IMG/VR virus record: IMGVR_UViG_3300005593_000003 | Coordinates: 1-59,742 of that record | From: a virus | Reading direction: 5' to 3' (one strand) | Length of the DNA: 59,742 nt | Part shown: positions 13,613-21,075 of the stretch, one piece after another | Position numbering within the stretch: the first letter of the stretch is position 1 | Layout of the letters: each line of letters starts with the position of its first letter | Made by a program: the position numbers and the translations under genes | Notes under the pieces: model-generated | What the model saw: only the letters and a program-made list of their open reading frames with translations | Databases searched by the model: none | What the model was told of the DNA's origin: nothing

Positions 13613-13800
13613 TCCCGTCCATTTCGACGCTGCTGAACTTAGCGCTACCCCCTTATGCCCATCACAAGCTTTGGCTTGCCCTAGATCGCGCTGTGAACGG
13701 GGCTGCAAGCGCTGTGAAGCGCCCTTGCAAGGGCACCCCCATGAACGCCCGAAAACGCGCTCAGAAGCGCGCCCAGCAAGGGAGTGACAAGAATGCCTGA
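13609..13800 (+). CDS. Possible small basic protein (63 aa)
   Basis: The frame starts with ATGA overlapping the ATPase stop by 4 bp and ends 8 bp inside the GNAT gene, so coupled translation would be natural. The N-terminal half is hydrophobic and the C-terminal half is strongly basic (Asn-Ala-Arg-Lys-Arg-Ala-Gln-Lys-Arg), which would suit DNA binding. The DNA here is rich in short repeats (GCGCTGTGAAGCGC, GCCCTTGCAAGGGC), so a non-coding role is also possible. No family is recognised. Confidence 0.4.
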   Translation: MIPSISTLLNLALPPYAHHKLWLALDRAVNGAASAVKRPCKGTPMNARKRAQKRAQQGSDKNA

Positions 13801-14656
13801 AGACTTTGCCACCGAGATCGTCTGCGACCCGCAGGCCAAACCTGCATTCCCGCTGTTGTCGGAGATGTACGTCGAGCGCGGCACGCAGGAAGATTGGAAC
13901 CTGCTGCACCATCTGCACTACAAGTCCGACCACAACCCTATCGGCGCGCGCTACTATCGCCTTGTGTTGGACGGTGAGACAATCGGCGTCTGCGGGATCA
14001 CCCAGCCCCGGCCCTTGGGCAAGGAGCGTCATCAGATTTGGAAGAAGCTCACGCCGGGGAATGACACCAAGGCCTCGAACCGCTTTCGGTACAAGTGGGT
14101 CAACAAGAACATCGTGGTGATCGGCCGCATTGTGCTGGACACGATGTACCGCGGCGTGGGCGCCTCGTATCGCTTTCAGAACATTGTTGCCCGCAAGTCT
14201 GGCATGCCGATTGTCGAGATCATGTCCTCGATGTCGAAGTACAATCCCTTCGCGCAGAAGGCGGGGTTTGAGTTCGTGCGCCCCATGCGGTCGAACAAGT
14301 TCGATGTCGGCATGAAGTTCTTCCGGGCCAACTTCGATGCGCACCCCGCCGATCTCGATGGACTGCTCAAAGAGATCGACGCAATGCCTGAGGCCGCCCG
14401 GGGCTTGATGGTCGATCGTATCAAGACGTTCTACTACCGCCACTCCGCCAACGAGAAGACGGGTGACGCCCGCGACATCGGGCAGGAGCGGGTGCGTAAC
14501 ATGAGCACGAGCCTTGTCTTGCGTCAGTTGCAGCAGCTGGTGCTCTCAACGCCGCTTTACGGGGTCTACATGAACCCGGACTTCGGGCGCGATCTTCCCG
14601 ATCAAATCCCACTCACCGCTTTTGATGCTCAACCGACGACGGAGCCGCTGAAATGA
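13793..14656 (+). CDS. GNAT-fold transferase, possibly Mom-like
   Basis: A predicted GNAT-superfamily enzyme (287 aa). The acyl-CoA-binding motif A region is RIVLDTMYRGVGASYRFQN (about residues 112-130, with Arg-Gly-Val-Gly-Ala). SSMSKYNPFAQKAGFE follows, the beta-bulge and helix near the C-terminal edge of the fold. A His-His-Leu-His-Tyr cluster at 39-43 could sit at the active site. ATG 13793 is preferred over GTG 13784 because AAGGGAG precedes it well. Mu Mom, a DNA-adenine modifier, has the GNAT fold, and the ParB and ATPase neighbours support a DNA target. Substrate and donor remain unknown. An ordinary acetyltransferase is the main alternative. Confidence 0.7.
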   Translation: MPEDFATEIVCDPQAKPAFPLLSEMYVERGTQEDWNLLHHLHYKSDHNPIGARYYRLVLDGETIGVCGITQPRPLGKERHQIWKKLTPGNDTKASNRFRYKWVNKNIVVIGRIVLDTMYRGVGASYRFQNIVARKSGMPIVEIMSSMSKYNPFAQKAGFEFVRPMRSNKFDVGMKFFRANFDAHPADLDGLLKEIDAMPEAARGLMVDRIKTFYYRHSANEKTGDARDIGQERVRNMSTSLVLRQLQQLVLSTPLYGVYMNPDFGRDLPDQIPLTAFDAQPTTEPLK

Positions 14657-14973
14657 TGACCTATGAGAAAGACCCATATCGTCTGACCAAGAAGCAGATG
14701 CATGTGCTTTCTGTAATCGCCCGAGGCGGGGATGATGGTGACTTCCTCGACCTCGATCAGCTCTTGGAGAAGATCAACTATGAGACGACCAAAGCCTCGA
14801 TGCACTTCACGCTCCGAGGCCTGCTGCGTCGGGGTATGATCGAGAAGAAGGGCCAGGAGCTGCGCCGAGGGCGTCAGCGCTTGGTGTTGGCCCCGACAGT
14901 GAAAGGGCAGGGCATGGTGCGCACCGACAGCTCCGGTGGCGGGGTTGTGATGGAGGGATTCGACGAGGTCTAG
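14653..14973 (+). CDS. Winged-helix DNA-binding protein (106 aa)
   Basis: A predicted winged helix-turn-helix protein of the MarR-like type. Helices at about residues 11-20 and 32-42 precede a likely recognition helix, Thr-Lys-Ala-Ser-Met-His-Phe-Thr-Leu-Arg-Gly-Leu-Leu (about 46-58). The wing is Gly-Gln-Glu-Leu-Arg-Arg-Gly-Arg-Gln-Arg. The ATG overlaps the stop of the GNAT gene (ATGATGA), so it is in the same operon. It lies next to the inverted-repeat control region upstream of the terminase genes and is the only clear free-standing DNA-binding regulator in the window, which makes it the prime candidate for binding the dispersed palindrome or the repeat at 15011. That link is inference. Confidence 0.7.
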   Translation: MMTYEKDPYRLTKKQMHVLSVIARGGDDGDFLDLDQLLEKINYETTKASMHFTLRGLLRRGMIEKKGQELRRGRQRLVLAPTVKGQGMVRTDSSGGGVVMEGFDEV

Positions 14974-15010
14974 GCCCGAGGATGCCTGTCAACCGAAAAG
15001 CGAAGGACAG

Positions 15011-15145
15011 GGGTGCGACATATTGTCACCACATCGCTAAGAATCATTCCCCCTGTCCCTCTACTCGCTTCACTCGTAGAGTGTACTAGTAAGTAAATAT
15101 AAGTCAATTAGTATTTAGCGGATGTGGTGACACTATGTCGCACCC
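15011..15145. repeat. 30-bp inverted repeat with AT-rich centre
   Basis: Arm 1 is 15011-15040 and arm 2 is 15115-15145, beginning GGGTGCGACATA on each strand. They match at 29 of 30 positions with one extra base. The 74-nt centre holds an AT-rich tract (15090-15117) and a half operator (AAGTCA at 15101). Just downstream is a 9-bp inverted repeat (15172-15180 with 15223-15231). This could be a pac/cos site, an origin or a regulator site, being just upstream of the terminase genes. Confidence 0.85.
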
Positions 15146-15199
15146 AAAGGACTTGACATAAAATCAGCCACTTAGGCGATTCTGGCTCCTCGGGAAGAT

Positions 15200-15242
15200 A
15201 AGTAAGCGCTGACTTGTATGTTATCGCCTAATCGCTTATACT
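15200..15242 (+). promoter_or_regulatory. Terminase operon promoter with operator site 6
   Basis: TTGTAT (15214-15219), 17 nt, TATACT (15237-15242). The operator AAGTAA-GCGC-TGACTT (15200-15215) overlaps the upstream edge of the -35. The start of transcription would be near 15249, about 98 nt before the small terminase ATG. Confidence 0.75.
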
Positions 15243-15300
15243 TAGGACACCACCCGGTATCCGGTTTTCCCTGTTCACGGTCCTCGGGTGTCTCTCGTCA

Positions 15301-15324
15301 GGCCCGCTCTTTCGGGAGCGGGCC
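15301..15324 (+). other. Leader stem-loop before the small terminase gene
   Basis: A 9-bp GC stem (GGCCCGCTC with GAGCGGGCC) around TTTCGG, ending about 22 nt before the ATG. No T run follows, so it is more likely a leader structure than a terminator. Confidence 0.6.
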
Positions 15325-15346
15325 ACCCTAATTCAGCAGGAACCTC

Positions 15347-15961
15347 ATGGCAGGCGAGAAATCTGAACCCCACCATCGGAAGATGACGCCCTTGGATTAC
15401 GCCAAGGCGCGGCGCTTGTATGAAATGGGCACGGCGACCCTCGCGGAGCTTGCCGAGCAGTTCGGGGTTCACCCCTCGTCGCTGCACGAACGCTTCAAGC
15501 GCGACGGTGTGGTCAAGGGCTCTCGGGTGTCCGAGGCGCTTGAGAAGATGGACGAGGTCATCGCCAACGACGCTGAACAGCTGATGAAGCGCGTCACGGA
15601 CACCAAAGAACAACACTACCGCTACGCCGAGGCGCTCTCGAAGATGACCATGCAGGCCATTATTGACACGCGCCAGAAGGGCAAACCCATCGCCGCCGCG
15701 GATGGTGATCTCGCTGCGCTCAACAAGGCCGCCAAGACGCTCGAAGTGCTGCGCAAGGAGCGCTACAAGCTTTTGGGCCTCGATGACGATGGCGGCGATC
15801 CCAACGAGAATGAAGAAATCCTGATCTCCGAAATGACGGATGAGCAGATCGACGAACTGCGCCAAGCCGCCAACCCGAATGTCGATAACTCCGAGGGCAT
15901 CGAGACCCTCTTGGAGGACATCGACATCGTTGATGAGGGGCTGGAGGGCCTTGAGCAGTGA
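15347..15961 (+). CDS. Terminase small subunit
   Basis: The DNA-recognition subunit of the packaging motor. A helix-turn-helix is visible at about residues 20-52 (Ala-Thr-Leu-Ala-Glu-Leu-Ala-Glu-Gln-Phe-Gly-Val-His-Pro-Ser-Ser-Leu). A central helical oligomerisation region and a very acidic C terminus (Asp-Asp-Gly-Gly-Asp-Pro-Asn-Glu-Asn-Glu-Glu) that probably touches the large subunit follow. The length is 204 aa. Its stop overlaps the GTG start of the large subunit by 4 bp. The 15011-15145 repeats just upstream are a natural candidate for its binding site. Confidence 0.85.
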   Translation: MAGEKSEPHHRKMTPLDYAKARRLYEMGTATLAELAEQFGVHPSSLHERFKRDGVVKGSRVSEALEKMDEVIANDAEQLMKRVTDTKEQHYRYAEALSKMTMQAIIDTRQKGKPIAAADGDLAALNKAAKTLEVLRKERYKLLGLDDDGGDPNENEEILISEMTDEQIDELRQAANPNVDNSEGIETLLEDIDIVDEGLEGLEQ

Positions 15962-17238
15962 AGCCGCCCGTCAACATGATGCGCGGGCCGAAGGGCGGCA
16001 AGCCGCGATGGCTGTACCTGCACCCCGCGCAGATGAAGGTGTTCAAGCACCCGACGCGCTTTAAGGTCGTCGTCGCAGGCCGTCGATGGGGTAAGACCCA
16101 GCTGTCAAAAGTCTGGATGATCCACAAGGCAGCCTCGAAGCGCAAGGCGTTGATCTGGTACATCGCGCCGACCTATCAGATGGCGCGTCAGATTATGTGG
16201 GACGACCTCAAAGAGGCGATCCCGCGAAAGATGCTCAAGGTGCCGCCCAACGAGACCTTGATGATGCTCCGCTTCAAGAACGGGTCGATCATCCAGCTCA
16301 AGGGTGCCGACAAGCCCGACACGCTGCGCGGTGTGGGCCTTGATGGCGTGGTTCTCGACGAATTTCAGGACATGCGCGAGGAGACCTGGGATACGGTCAT
16401 TCAGCCCACACTTGCCTCGACAGGCGGTGAGGCGCTGTTTATCGGCACGCCGAAGTCTTACAACCACCTCTATGATCTGTTCATGGACGGTCAGAGCGCC
16501 AAGCATGAAGATTGGCAGTCCTGGCAGTTCCAGACCATCACGTCTCCGTTCATCCCGCCCGCAGAGATCGAGCGTGCGCGGCGCACGATGAACGAAAAGG
16601 AGTTCCGGCAGGAGTTTGAAGCTTCCTTCGAGACGATGTCGAACCGCGTCTACCACGCCTTCGACCGCAACGTGCATGTGGGCCGGGTCAAAATGGACCC
16701 GCGCTACGACATTATGGTTGGGATGGACTTCAACGTGGACCCGATGTCCGCGATCTTCTTTCAGATCCGAGACGGCTCGGTGCGCGTTTTCGGCGAGCGC
16801 ATTCTCAGCAACTCTTCGACGCAAGAGATGTCCGGGGAGCTTGATCGTCTGTTCTGGCGCCAGAAGCACCGCGTGATCATCTACCCTGACCCTGCCGGCA
16901 CGCAGCGATCCTCGGCCGCCTCCAGCGGTGAGAGTGACTTTGCCATGCTCAAGCAGATGGGTTTCAAGCGTCTCAAGTATCGCCGCAAGCACCCGCGCAT
17001 CCGTGACCGTATCAACGCGGTCAATCGCATGCTCATGGCAGGTGACGGCACGTCTCGGGTTCTGATCGACCACACCTGCAAGAGTTTGATCGAGAGCTTT
17101 GAGCAGACGCAGTTCAAGCCGGGATCATCCGAAGTCGACAAGCGCCCCGGTATCGAACACGCGACGGACGCTTTCGGCTATCCCATCGAGATCGAGTTCC
17201 CGGTACGCGACATTCATATCCTGGGGGTTTCCTTCTGA
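15958..17238 (+). CDS. Terminase large subunit (ATPase and nuclease)
   Basis: The motor that cuts and pumps phage DNA into the head. The start is GTG at 15958. Walker A is GRRWGKT (about residues 42-48), Walker B with the catalytic Glu is VVLDEFQDM (about 138-146), and FIGTPKS is the coupling motif. The C-terminal RNase H-like nuclease shows acidic residues in VGMDFNVDP, IIYPDPAGT and HATDAFGYP. The length of 426 aa is typical. The gene is followed by a new promoter, so packaging and portal are separately controllable. Confidence 0.95.
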   Translation: MKPPVNMMRGPKGGKPRWLYLHPAQMKVFKHPTRFKVVVAGRRWGKTQLSKVWMIHKAASKRKALIWYIAPTYQMARQIMWDDLKEAIPRKMLKVPPNETLMMLRFKNGSIIQLKGADKPDTLRGVGLDGVVLDEFQDMREETWDTVIQPTLASTGGEALFIGTPKSYNHLYDLFMDGQSAKHEDWQSWQFQTITSPFIPPAEIERARRTMNEKEFRQEFEASFETMSNRVYHAFDRNVHVGRVKMDPRYDIMVGMDFNVDPMSAIFFQIRDGSVRVFGERILSNSSTQEMSGELDRLFWRQKHRVIIYPDPAGTQRSSAASSGESDFAMLKQMGFKRLKYRRKHPRIRDRINAVNRMLMAGDGTSRVLIDHTCKSLIESFEQTQFKPGSSEVDKRPGIEHATDAFGYPIEIEFPVRDIHILGVSF

Positions 17239-17241
17239 GCT

Positions 17242-17269
17242 TTGAAATCAGTCAGCACTGAGTTACAAT
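17242..17269 (+). promoter_or_regulatory. Portal promoter with operator site 7
   Basis: TTGAAA (17242-17247), 16 nt, TACAAT (17264-17269). The palindrome CAGTCA-GCAC-TGAGTT (17249-17264) fills the spacer. Transcription would start near 17276, only about 16 nt before the ATG at 17292. Confidence 0.8.
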
Positions 17270-17291
17270 GCCCAGGCCAAAGAGGTTCATC

Positions 17292-18950
17292 ATGCCAAAA
17301 GACACGTCCACAGATACAGTCGACCCCTCCTTCTTCGAGCGGCGCCACCCCGATTACTCGGGGAAGTTGGCGCATTGGAACTTCCTGGAGGCAACCTACT
17401 ACGGTGGGCGGGATTGGTTCAAAAAGAACGTCCACAAGTATTTCCGCGAAGGGTCGGGGGAGTACAGCGATCGGATCGAGCGGGCTTATCGCTTCAACCA
17501 TACGCGCGAGATCGTCGATCTGGTGACGAAGTATGTCTACAAGGGCGACATCATTCGGAAGTCTGATGCGCCCAAGTTCATTGATGACTTCTGGAAGAAG
17601 ACGACCAAAGGCGGCCGGGACATCGACGCTTTCATGCGGCAGGTCTCGCAGATGACCTCTGTTTTCGGTCAGCCCTATATCGTCATGGACAGCACCATCA
17701 CGCTCAAAGAGGGCGAGAAGCTGAGCCAAGCAGAGGTCGAACGCCGGGGCGGTCGGGTCTATGCCTATCTGGTCAAACCCCAAGATGCGCTCGACATGTC
17801 CTTTGATGCACATGGCGAGCTGAACTGGATCATCTTTAGCGAAGTCAGCCGCCAGGACACGGACTTCTTTTCCGCGCAAAAGACCGTCACCCGCTATCGT
17901 CTCTGGACCCGCAAGAGCTGGTATCTGTTTGAGATTGAGCAGGGTGAAGCGAAGACAGATGGCAAGCCCGCGATCAAGGTCGTCACGCCCGATGTAACGC
18001 CCATGGTCACCCCCTCGGGCGCGGCCAATGTCAACAAGAACACGAGCAAGCTCAAGGTTGTGTTGAAGGGCAGGGGTGATCACAATCTCGGAGAAGTGCC
18101 TGTCATCGTTCCGCGTGAGCGTCATTCGGACACGAGCTATTCGGCCCCGGGCTTGATCGACGATACCGCCTATCTCGACCGCGCTGTCGCGAACTATCTG
18201 TCGAACCTCGATGCAATCATTCAGGATCAGACCTTCTCGACACTGGTGATCCCGTCGCAGGCGCTGAACTCTGCGGATTCCGGTGAGAGCGTCAAGAAGA
18301 AGGTGATCGAGCTGGGCACCAATCGCGTCGTCACCTACGACGCCGAGGCAGGCATTGCGCCGCAGTATATCTCACCTGACCCCGGTCAGGTCGCAATCAT
18401 TCTCGGGGTGATCACCAAGATCATCACCGAAATCTATCACTCTGTCGGCATGGCCGGCGAGCGCACGAAGAGCGACAATGCCGCGGGCATCGACAACAGC
18501 TCGGGCGTGGCGAAGGCATATGACTTCGACCGCATGAACACCATGCTCAAGTCCAAAGCTGACACGCTGCAAACTGTCGAGAACGACATGGTGCGGCTTG
18601 CGCATCTGTGGTTCGGACAGAAGCCCCCGGAAGACCGTGACTTCGTGCGCTACCCTGATGATTTTGACACGCGCAATCTCTACGACGAGTTTGACGTTGC
18701 CAATCGACTGGCTCTGCTCGATGCGCCCGACGGCGTGCGACAGCACCAGATGATGACCTTGATCGAGAAGCTCTTCCCGAACCTGACCGACGAGCTGAAA
18801 TCGGAAATCGAGAAGCAGATCGAGGACTGGCCGCCAGAAGAGGCGGTATCGATCCGAGCGCCCTCAAGGCTACAGGATCGAAACGTACCCCAAGAAGAGA
18901 ACAGGCAAGGCCAGGCTGGCGGCGCCGACAACCCCAAGGACGAAGGATGA
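17292..18950 (+). CDS. Portal protein, SPP1 gp6-like
   Basis: Forms the dodecameric ring at the head vertex through which DNA passes. The length (552 aa), the N-terminal helical segment, the basic clip region and the central Asp-Gln-Thr-Phe-Ser-Thr-Leu-Val-Ile-Pro stretch fit SPP1 gp6-type portals. The start is placed at 17292 (AAAGAGG upstream); a frame-open ATG at 17268 lies inside the -10 box and cannot be used from that promoter. The C terminus is Arg/Gln-rich and disordered. The ATG of the next gene overlaps its stop. Confidence 0.85.
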   Translation: MPKDTSTDTVDPSFFERRHPDYSGKLAHWNFLEATYYGGRDWFKKNVHKYFREGSGEYSDRIERAYRFNHTREIVDLVTKYVYKGDIIRKSDAPKFIDDFWKKTTKGGRDIDAFMRQVSQMTSVFGQPYIVMDSTITLKEGEKLSQAEVERRGGRVYAYLVKPQDALDMSFDAHGELNWIIFSEVSRQDTDFFSAQKTVTRYRLWTRKSWYLFEIEQGEAKTDGKPAIKVVTPDVTPMVTPSGAANVNKNTSKLKVVLKGRGDHNLGEVPVIVPRERHSDTSYSAPGLIDDTAYLDRAVANYLSNLDAIIQDQTFSTLVIPSQALNSADSGESVKKKVIELGTNRVVTYDAEAGIAPQYISPDPGQVAIILGVITKIITEIYHSVGMAGERTKSDNAAGIDNSSGVAKAYDFDRMNTMLKSKADTLQTVENDMVRLAHLWFGQKPPEDRDFVRYPDDFDTRNLYDEFDVANRLALLDAPDGVRQHQMMTLIEKLFPNLTDELKSEIEKQIEDWPPEEAVSIRAPSRLQDRNVPQEENRQGQAGGADNPKDEG

Positions 18951-19900
18951 ACATGAAAAACCGCCTTACCCAACCGACTGACCCTTACGATACACCTGCG
19001 TGGATGGCGTTCTACGCAGCGAACCCCGGCTTCCGCCGCTCTGTGGGCGCTGAGGGCGTCAATGACGACGATCCAGCCCCGGGCGCTGACGATGACCCCC
19101 AAGACCCGCCCAAGGGCGACGACAAGACGCCCCAAGACCCTCCCAAGGGCGACGACGACCCGAAAGACCCGCCCAAGGGCGACGACAAAGACAAGAAGCC
19201 CTCGGACGAAGAGGCGCGTTTGCTGCAAGACCTGATGAAGCACAAGAAGGCCGCGCGTGAAGCGCAGGCCAAGCTGAAGGACTATGACGGCGTCGATGTC
19301 GAAGAATACAAGCGGCTCAAGCAGGCGTCGGCTGACGCGGCTCAGGCTGAGCTTGAGGCTAAGGGCCAGTTTGACGAAGTGAAGCGTCAGATGCGCGAGG
19401 CGCATGATCAAGAGATCACGACCATTCGCGCGGAGTCGGAAGAGAAAGACAAGACCATCGCCGAGCTGAAGGCGCAGATCGAAGAGCTGACCGTCGGCTC
19501 CAGCTTCGGCTCGTCGAAGTTCCTCAAGGAAGAGACCCTGCTGCCGCCCTCGAAGGCGCGTCGTCTCTATGGTGAGCACTTCGAGATCGAAGACGGCAAG
19601 GTCGTGGCCTATGACAAGCCCAAGGGCGCTGCCAACCGCTCGCCGCTGGTTGACGGTCGTGGCGACCCGCTGCCTTTCGAGGATGCGATTTCGAAGATCT
19701 TCAAGGCTGATCCCGACAGCAAGGAGATGCTGCGCAGCGCCCTGCGCCCCGGCTCCGACAGCGATCCGTCGAATGCCAAGTCCGACCCGGCCAAGGATCA
19801 AAAGCCGATGTCGCGGCAGGAGAAGATCGCCAGTGGCCTCTCCAGCCTCTTCGAGGGCGGCAATCAAGAGCCGTTCAGCGAGATGTTCAATACGAAGTGA
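18947..19900 (+). CDS. Scaffold-like head assembly protein
   Basis: A likely scaffolding protein that guides capsid assembly. It has the usual position between portal and capsid and a typical shape: a disordered acidic N terminus, a long coiled coil at about residues 85-185 (Lys/Glu/Ala-rich) and a soluble C-terminal domain. Residues about 43-82 hold tandem copies of a Pro-Pro-Lys-Gly-Asp-Asp motif (three clear ones). The length is 317 aa. No protease motif is seen. It ends 24 bp before a strong terminator, so scaffold and capsid levels can differ. Confidence 0.7.
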   Translation: MNMKNRLTQPTDPYDTPAWMAFYAANPGFRRSVGAEGVNDDDPAPGADDDPQDPPKGDDKTPQDPPKGDDDPKDPPKGDDKDKKPSDEEARLLQDLMKHKKAAREAQAKLKDYDGVDVEEYKRLKQASADAAQAELEAKGQFDEVKRQMREAHDQEITTIRAESEEKDKTIAELKAQIEELTVGSSFGSSKFLKEETLLPPSKARRLYGEHFEIEDGKVVAYDKPKGAANRSPLVDGRGDPLPFEDAISKIFKADPDSKEMLRSALRPGSDSDPSNAKSDPAKDQKPMSRQEKIASGLSSLFEGGNQEPFSEMFNTK

Positions 19901-19924
19901 TGACTTGCCAGGTTGTTGCAACTA

Positions 19925-19946
19925 GGGCGCCTTCGGGCGCCCTTTT
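19925..19946 (+). terminator. Intrinsic terminator after the scaffold gene
   Basis: GGGCGCC-TTCG-GGCGCCC followed by TTTT: a perfect 7-bp stem with a stable tetraloop. Confidence 0.9.
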
Positions 19947-19955
19947 CTTTGGGTG

Positions 19956-20001
19956 TTGCATAGATGCCATGCGGTGTGGTATTATTAGTCATCGCTGACT
20001 G
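19956..20001 (+). promoter_or_regulatory. Capsid promoter with operator site 8
   Basis: TTGCAT (19956-19961), 18 nt, TATTAT (19980-19985). The operator TAGTCA-TCGC-TGACTG (19986-20001) follows the -10 directly and would cover the start point, unlike the spacer position at other promoters. The leader to the capsid ATG is about 100 nt. Confidence 0.8.
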
Positions 20002-20094
20002 ATCGAGAGAATGGGAGGTCGGCACCCCAATGCGCGCGAGTGACCGCTGCGCCTGGTCTGCAAATCTCAAAACCTATCTCTTGGAGGATTCCAA

Positions 20095-20997
20095 ATGCCT
20101 TTGCTTCGCACGGAAGCTGAAAAGCTTTCTAACAACACCCTGCTGTCCGGCGTGGTTGAAGAAATCATCGACCGCGACGCAATGTTCGCCCTGCTTCCGT
20201 TCACCAAGGTGAACTCGAAAGCGCTTGTCTATAACCGTGAAAACACTCTCGCCGAAGGTGACTTCCTTGATCCCAACGAAGCCATCAACGAAGGCGCCGC
20301 GACCTTCACCGAAGTGACCGCGAAGCTGCGCATCCTTGCTGGCGACGTTGACGTGGACAAGTTCCTGCAAACCACAATGTCGGACACCTCCGATCAGGTT
20401 GCGATCCAGCTGATGCAGAAGGCGAAGGCCCTCTCCCGTCAGTTCCAGCGCACCGTGGCTCAGGGTAACGCGACCACTTCCCCGAAAGAGTTCGACGGTC
20501 TGCCCCAGCTGGTTGCCAACGACATGACCATCGCTGCTGGCGCCAACGGCGGTGCTGTGACCATTGAAATGCTCGACGAGCTGAAGGATATGGTCAAGTA
20601 CGGCATCGACGCATACGTCATGCGTGCCGGTACATGGCGTGCGATCCGCACCGCGCTGCGTGCGATGGGCGGCACCACACCGACCATGATCGAGATGGAG
20701 AACTTCGGTTATCCGATGCCTGCGCTCGACGGTATCCCGGTTGTGGTCAACGACTGGCTTGCTGCTGACGAAGTTCAGGGCACCGAGAATGCTTCCTGCT
20801 CCATCTACGGCGTTCGCATGAACGAAGTTGACGGTCTGCACGGCATCTACGGCGGTGACTCTGCTGGTCTGGTCGCTGAAAGCGTCGGCACCGTGCAGAA
20901 CAAAGACGCATGGCGCTTCCGCCTGAAGTGGTATGCCGGCATGGCCCTGCGCTCCACGCAGTCGCTGGCCCGCCTCAAAGGTGTGACCAACATTTAA
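20095..20997 (+). CDS. Major capsid protein, HK97-fold
   Basis: The main shell protein (300 aa). The start has GGAGG 9 nt upstream. Features that fit small HK97-type capsid proteins are the N-terminal helix (Leu-Leu-Ser-Gly-Val-Val-Glu-Glu-Ile-Ile), an acidic E-loop-like segment (Asn-Arg-Glu-Asn-Thr-Leu-Ala-Glu-Gly-Asp-Phe), a helix-rich P domain and a C-terminal half with Gly-Ile-Pro-Val-Val-Val-Asn-Asp-Trp, a typical central strand. No prohead protease or long delta domain is fused. It has its own strong promoter and an ending terminator, consistent with very high expression. Confidence 0.85.
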   Translation: MPLLRTEAEKLSNNTLLSGVVEEIIDRDAMFALLPFTKVNSKALVYNRENTLAEGDFLDPNEAINEGAATFTEVTAKLRILAGDVDVDKFLQTTMSDTSDQVAIQLMQKAKALSRQFQRTVAQGNATTSPKEFDGLPQLVANDMTIAAGANGGAVTIEMLDELKDMVKYGIDAYVMRAGTWRAIRTALRAMGGTTPTMIEMENFGYPMPALDGIPVVVNDWLAADEVQGTENASCSIYGVRMNEVDGLHGIYGGDSAGLVAESVGTVQNKDAWRFRLKWYAGMALRSTQSLARLKGVTNI

Positions 20998-21007
20998 TCG
21001 TGCCAAT

Positions 21008-21028
21008 AAGTCACGAATGACTTACAAT
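21008..21028 (+). promoter_or_regulatory. Operator site 9 with TACAAT, abutting a terminator
   Basis: AAGTCA-CGAA-TGACTT (21008-21023) runs into TACAAT (21023-21028). No good -35 is seen. A transcript from here would start at about 21035, inside the left arm of the terminator at 21030-21058, so it could escape that terminator. Confidence 0.7.
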
Positions 21029-21029
21029 A

Positions 21030-21058
21030 GGGCAGGCTCTTCGGGGCCTGCCCTTTTT
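21030..21058 (+). terminator. Intrinsic terminator after the capsid gene
   Basis: GGGCAGGC (21030-21037) pairs with GCCTGCCC (21046-21053), followed by TTTTT. It lies 33 bp after the capsid stop. Confidence 0.9.
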
Positions 21059-21075
21059 CACATAGAGGAACAGAT

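Noticed and set aside
13280-14443. Leftward frame of 387 residues
   Set aside because: It is antisense to the ABC ATPase and GNAT genes, which have clear motifs. Long antisense frames are common at this GC content.
17268-17291. Portal start at ATG 17268
   Set aside because: The codon overlaps the TACAAT box, upstream of the expected transcription start. ATG 17292 has AAAGAGG in place.
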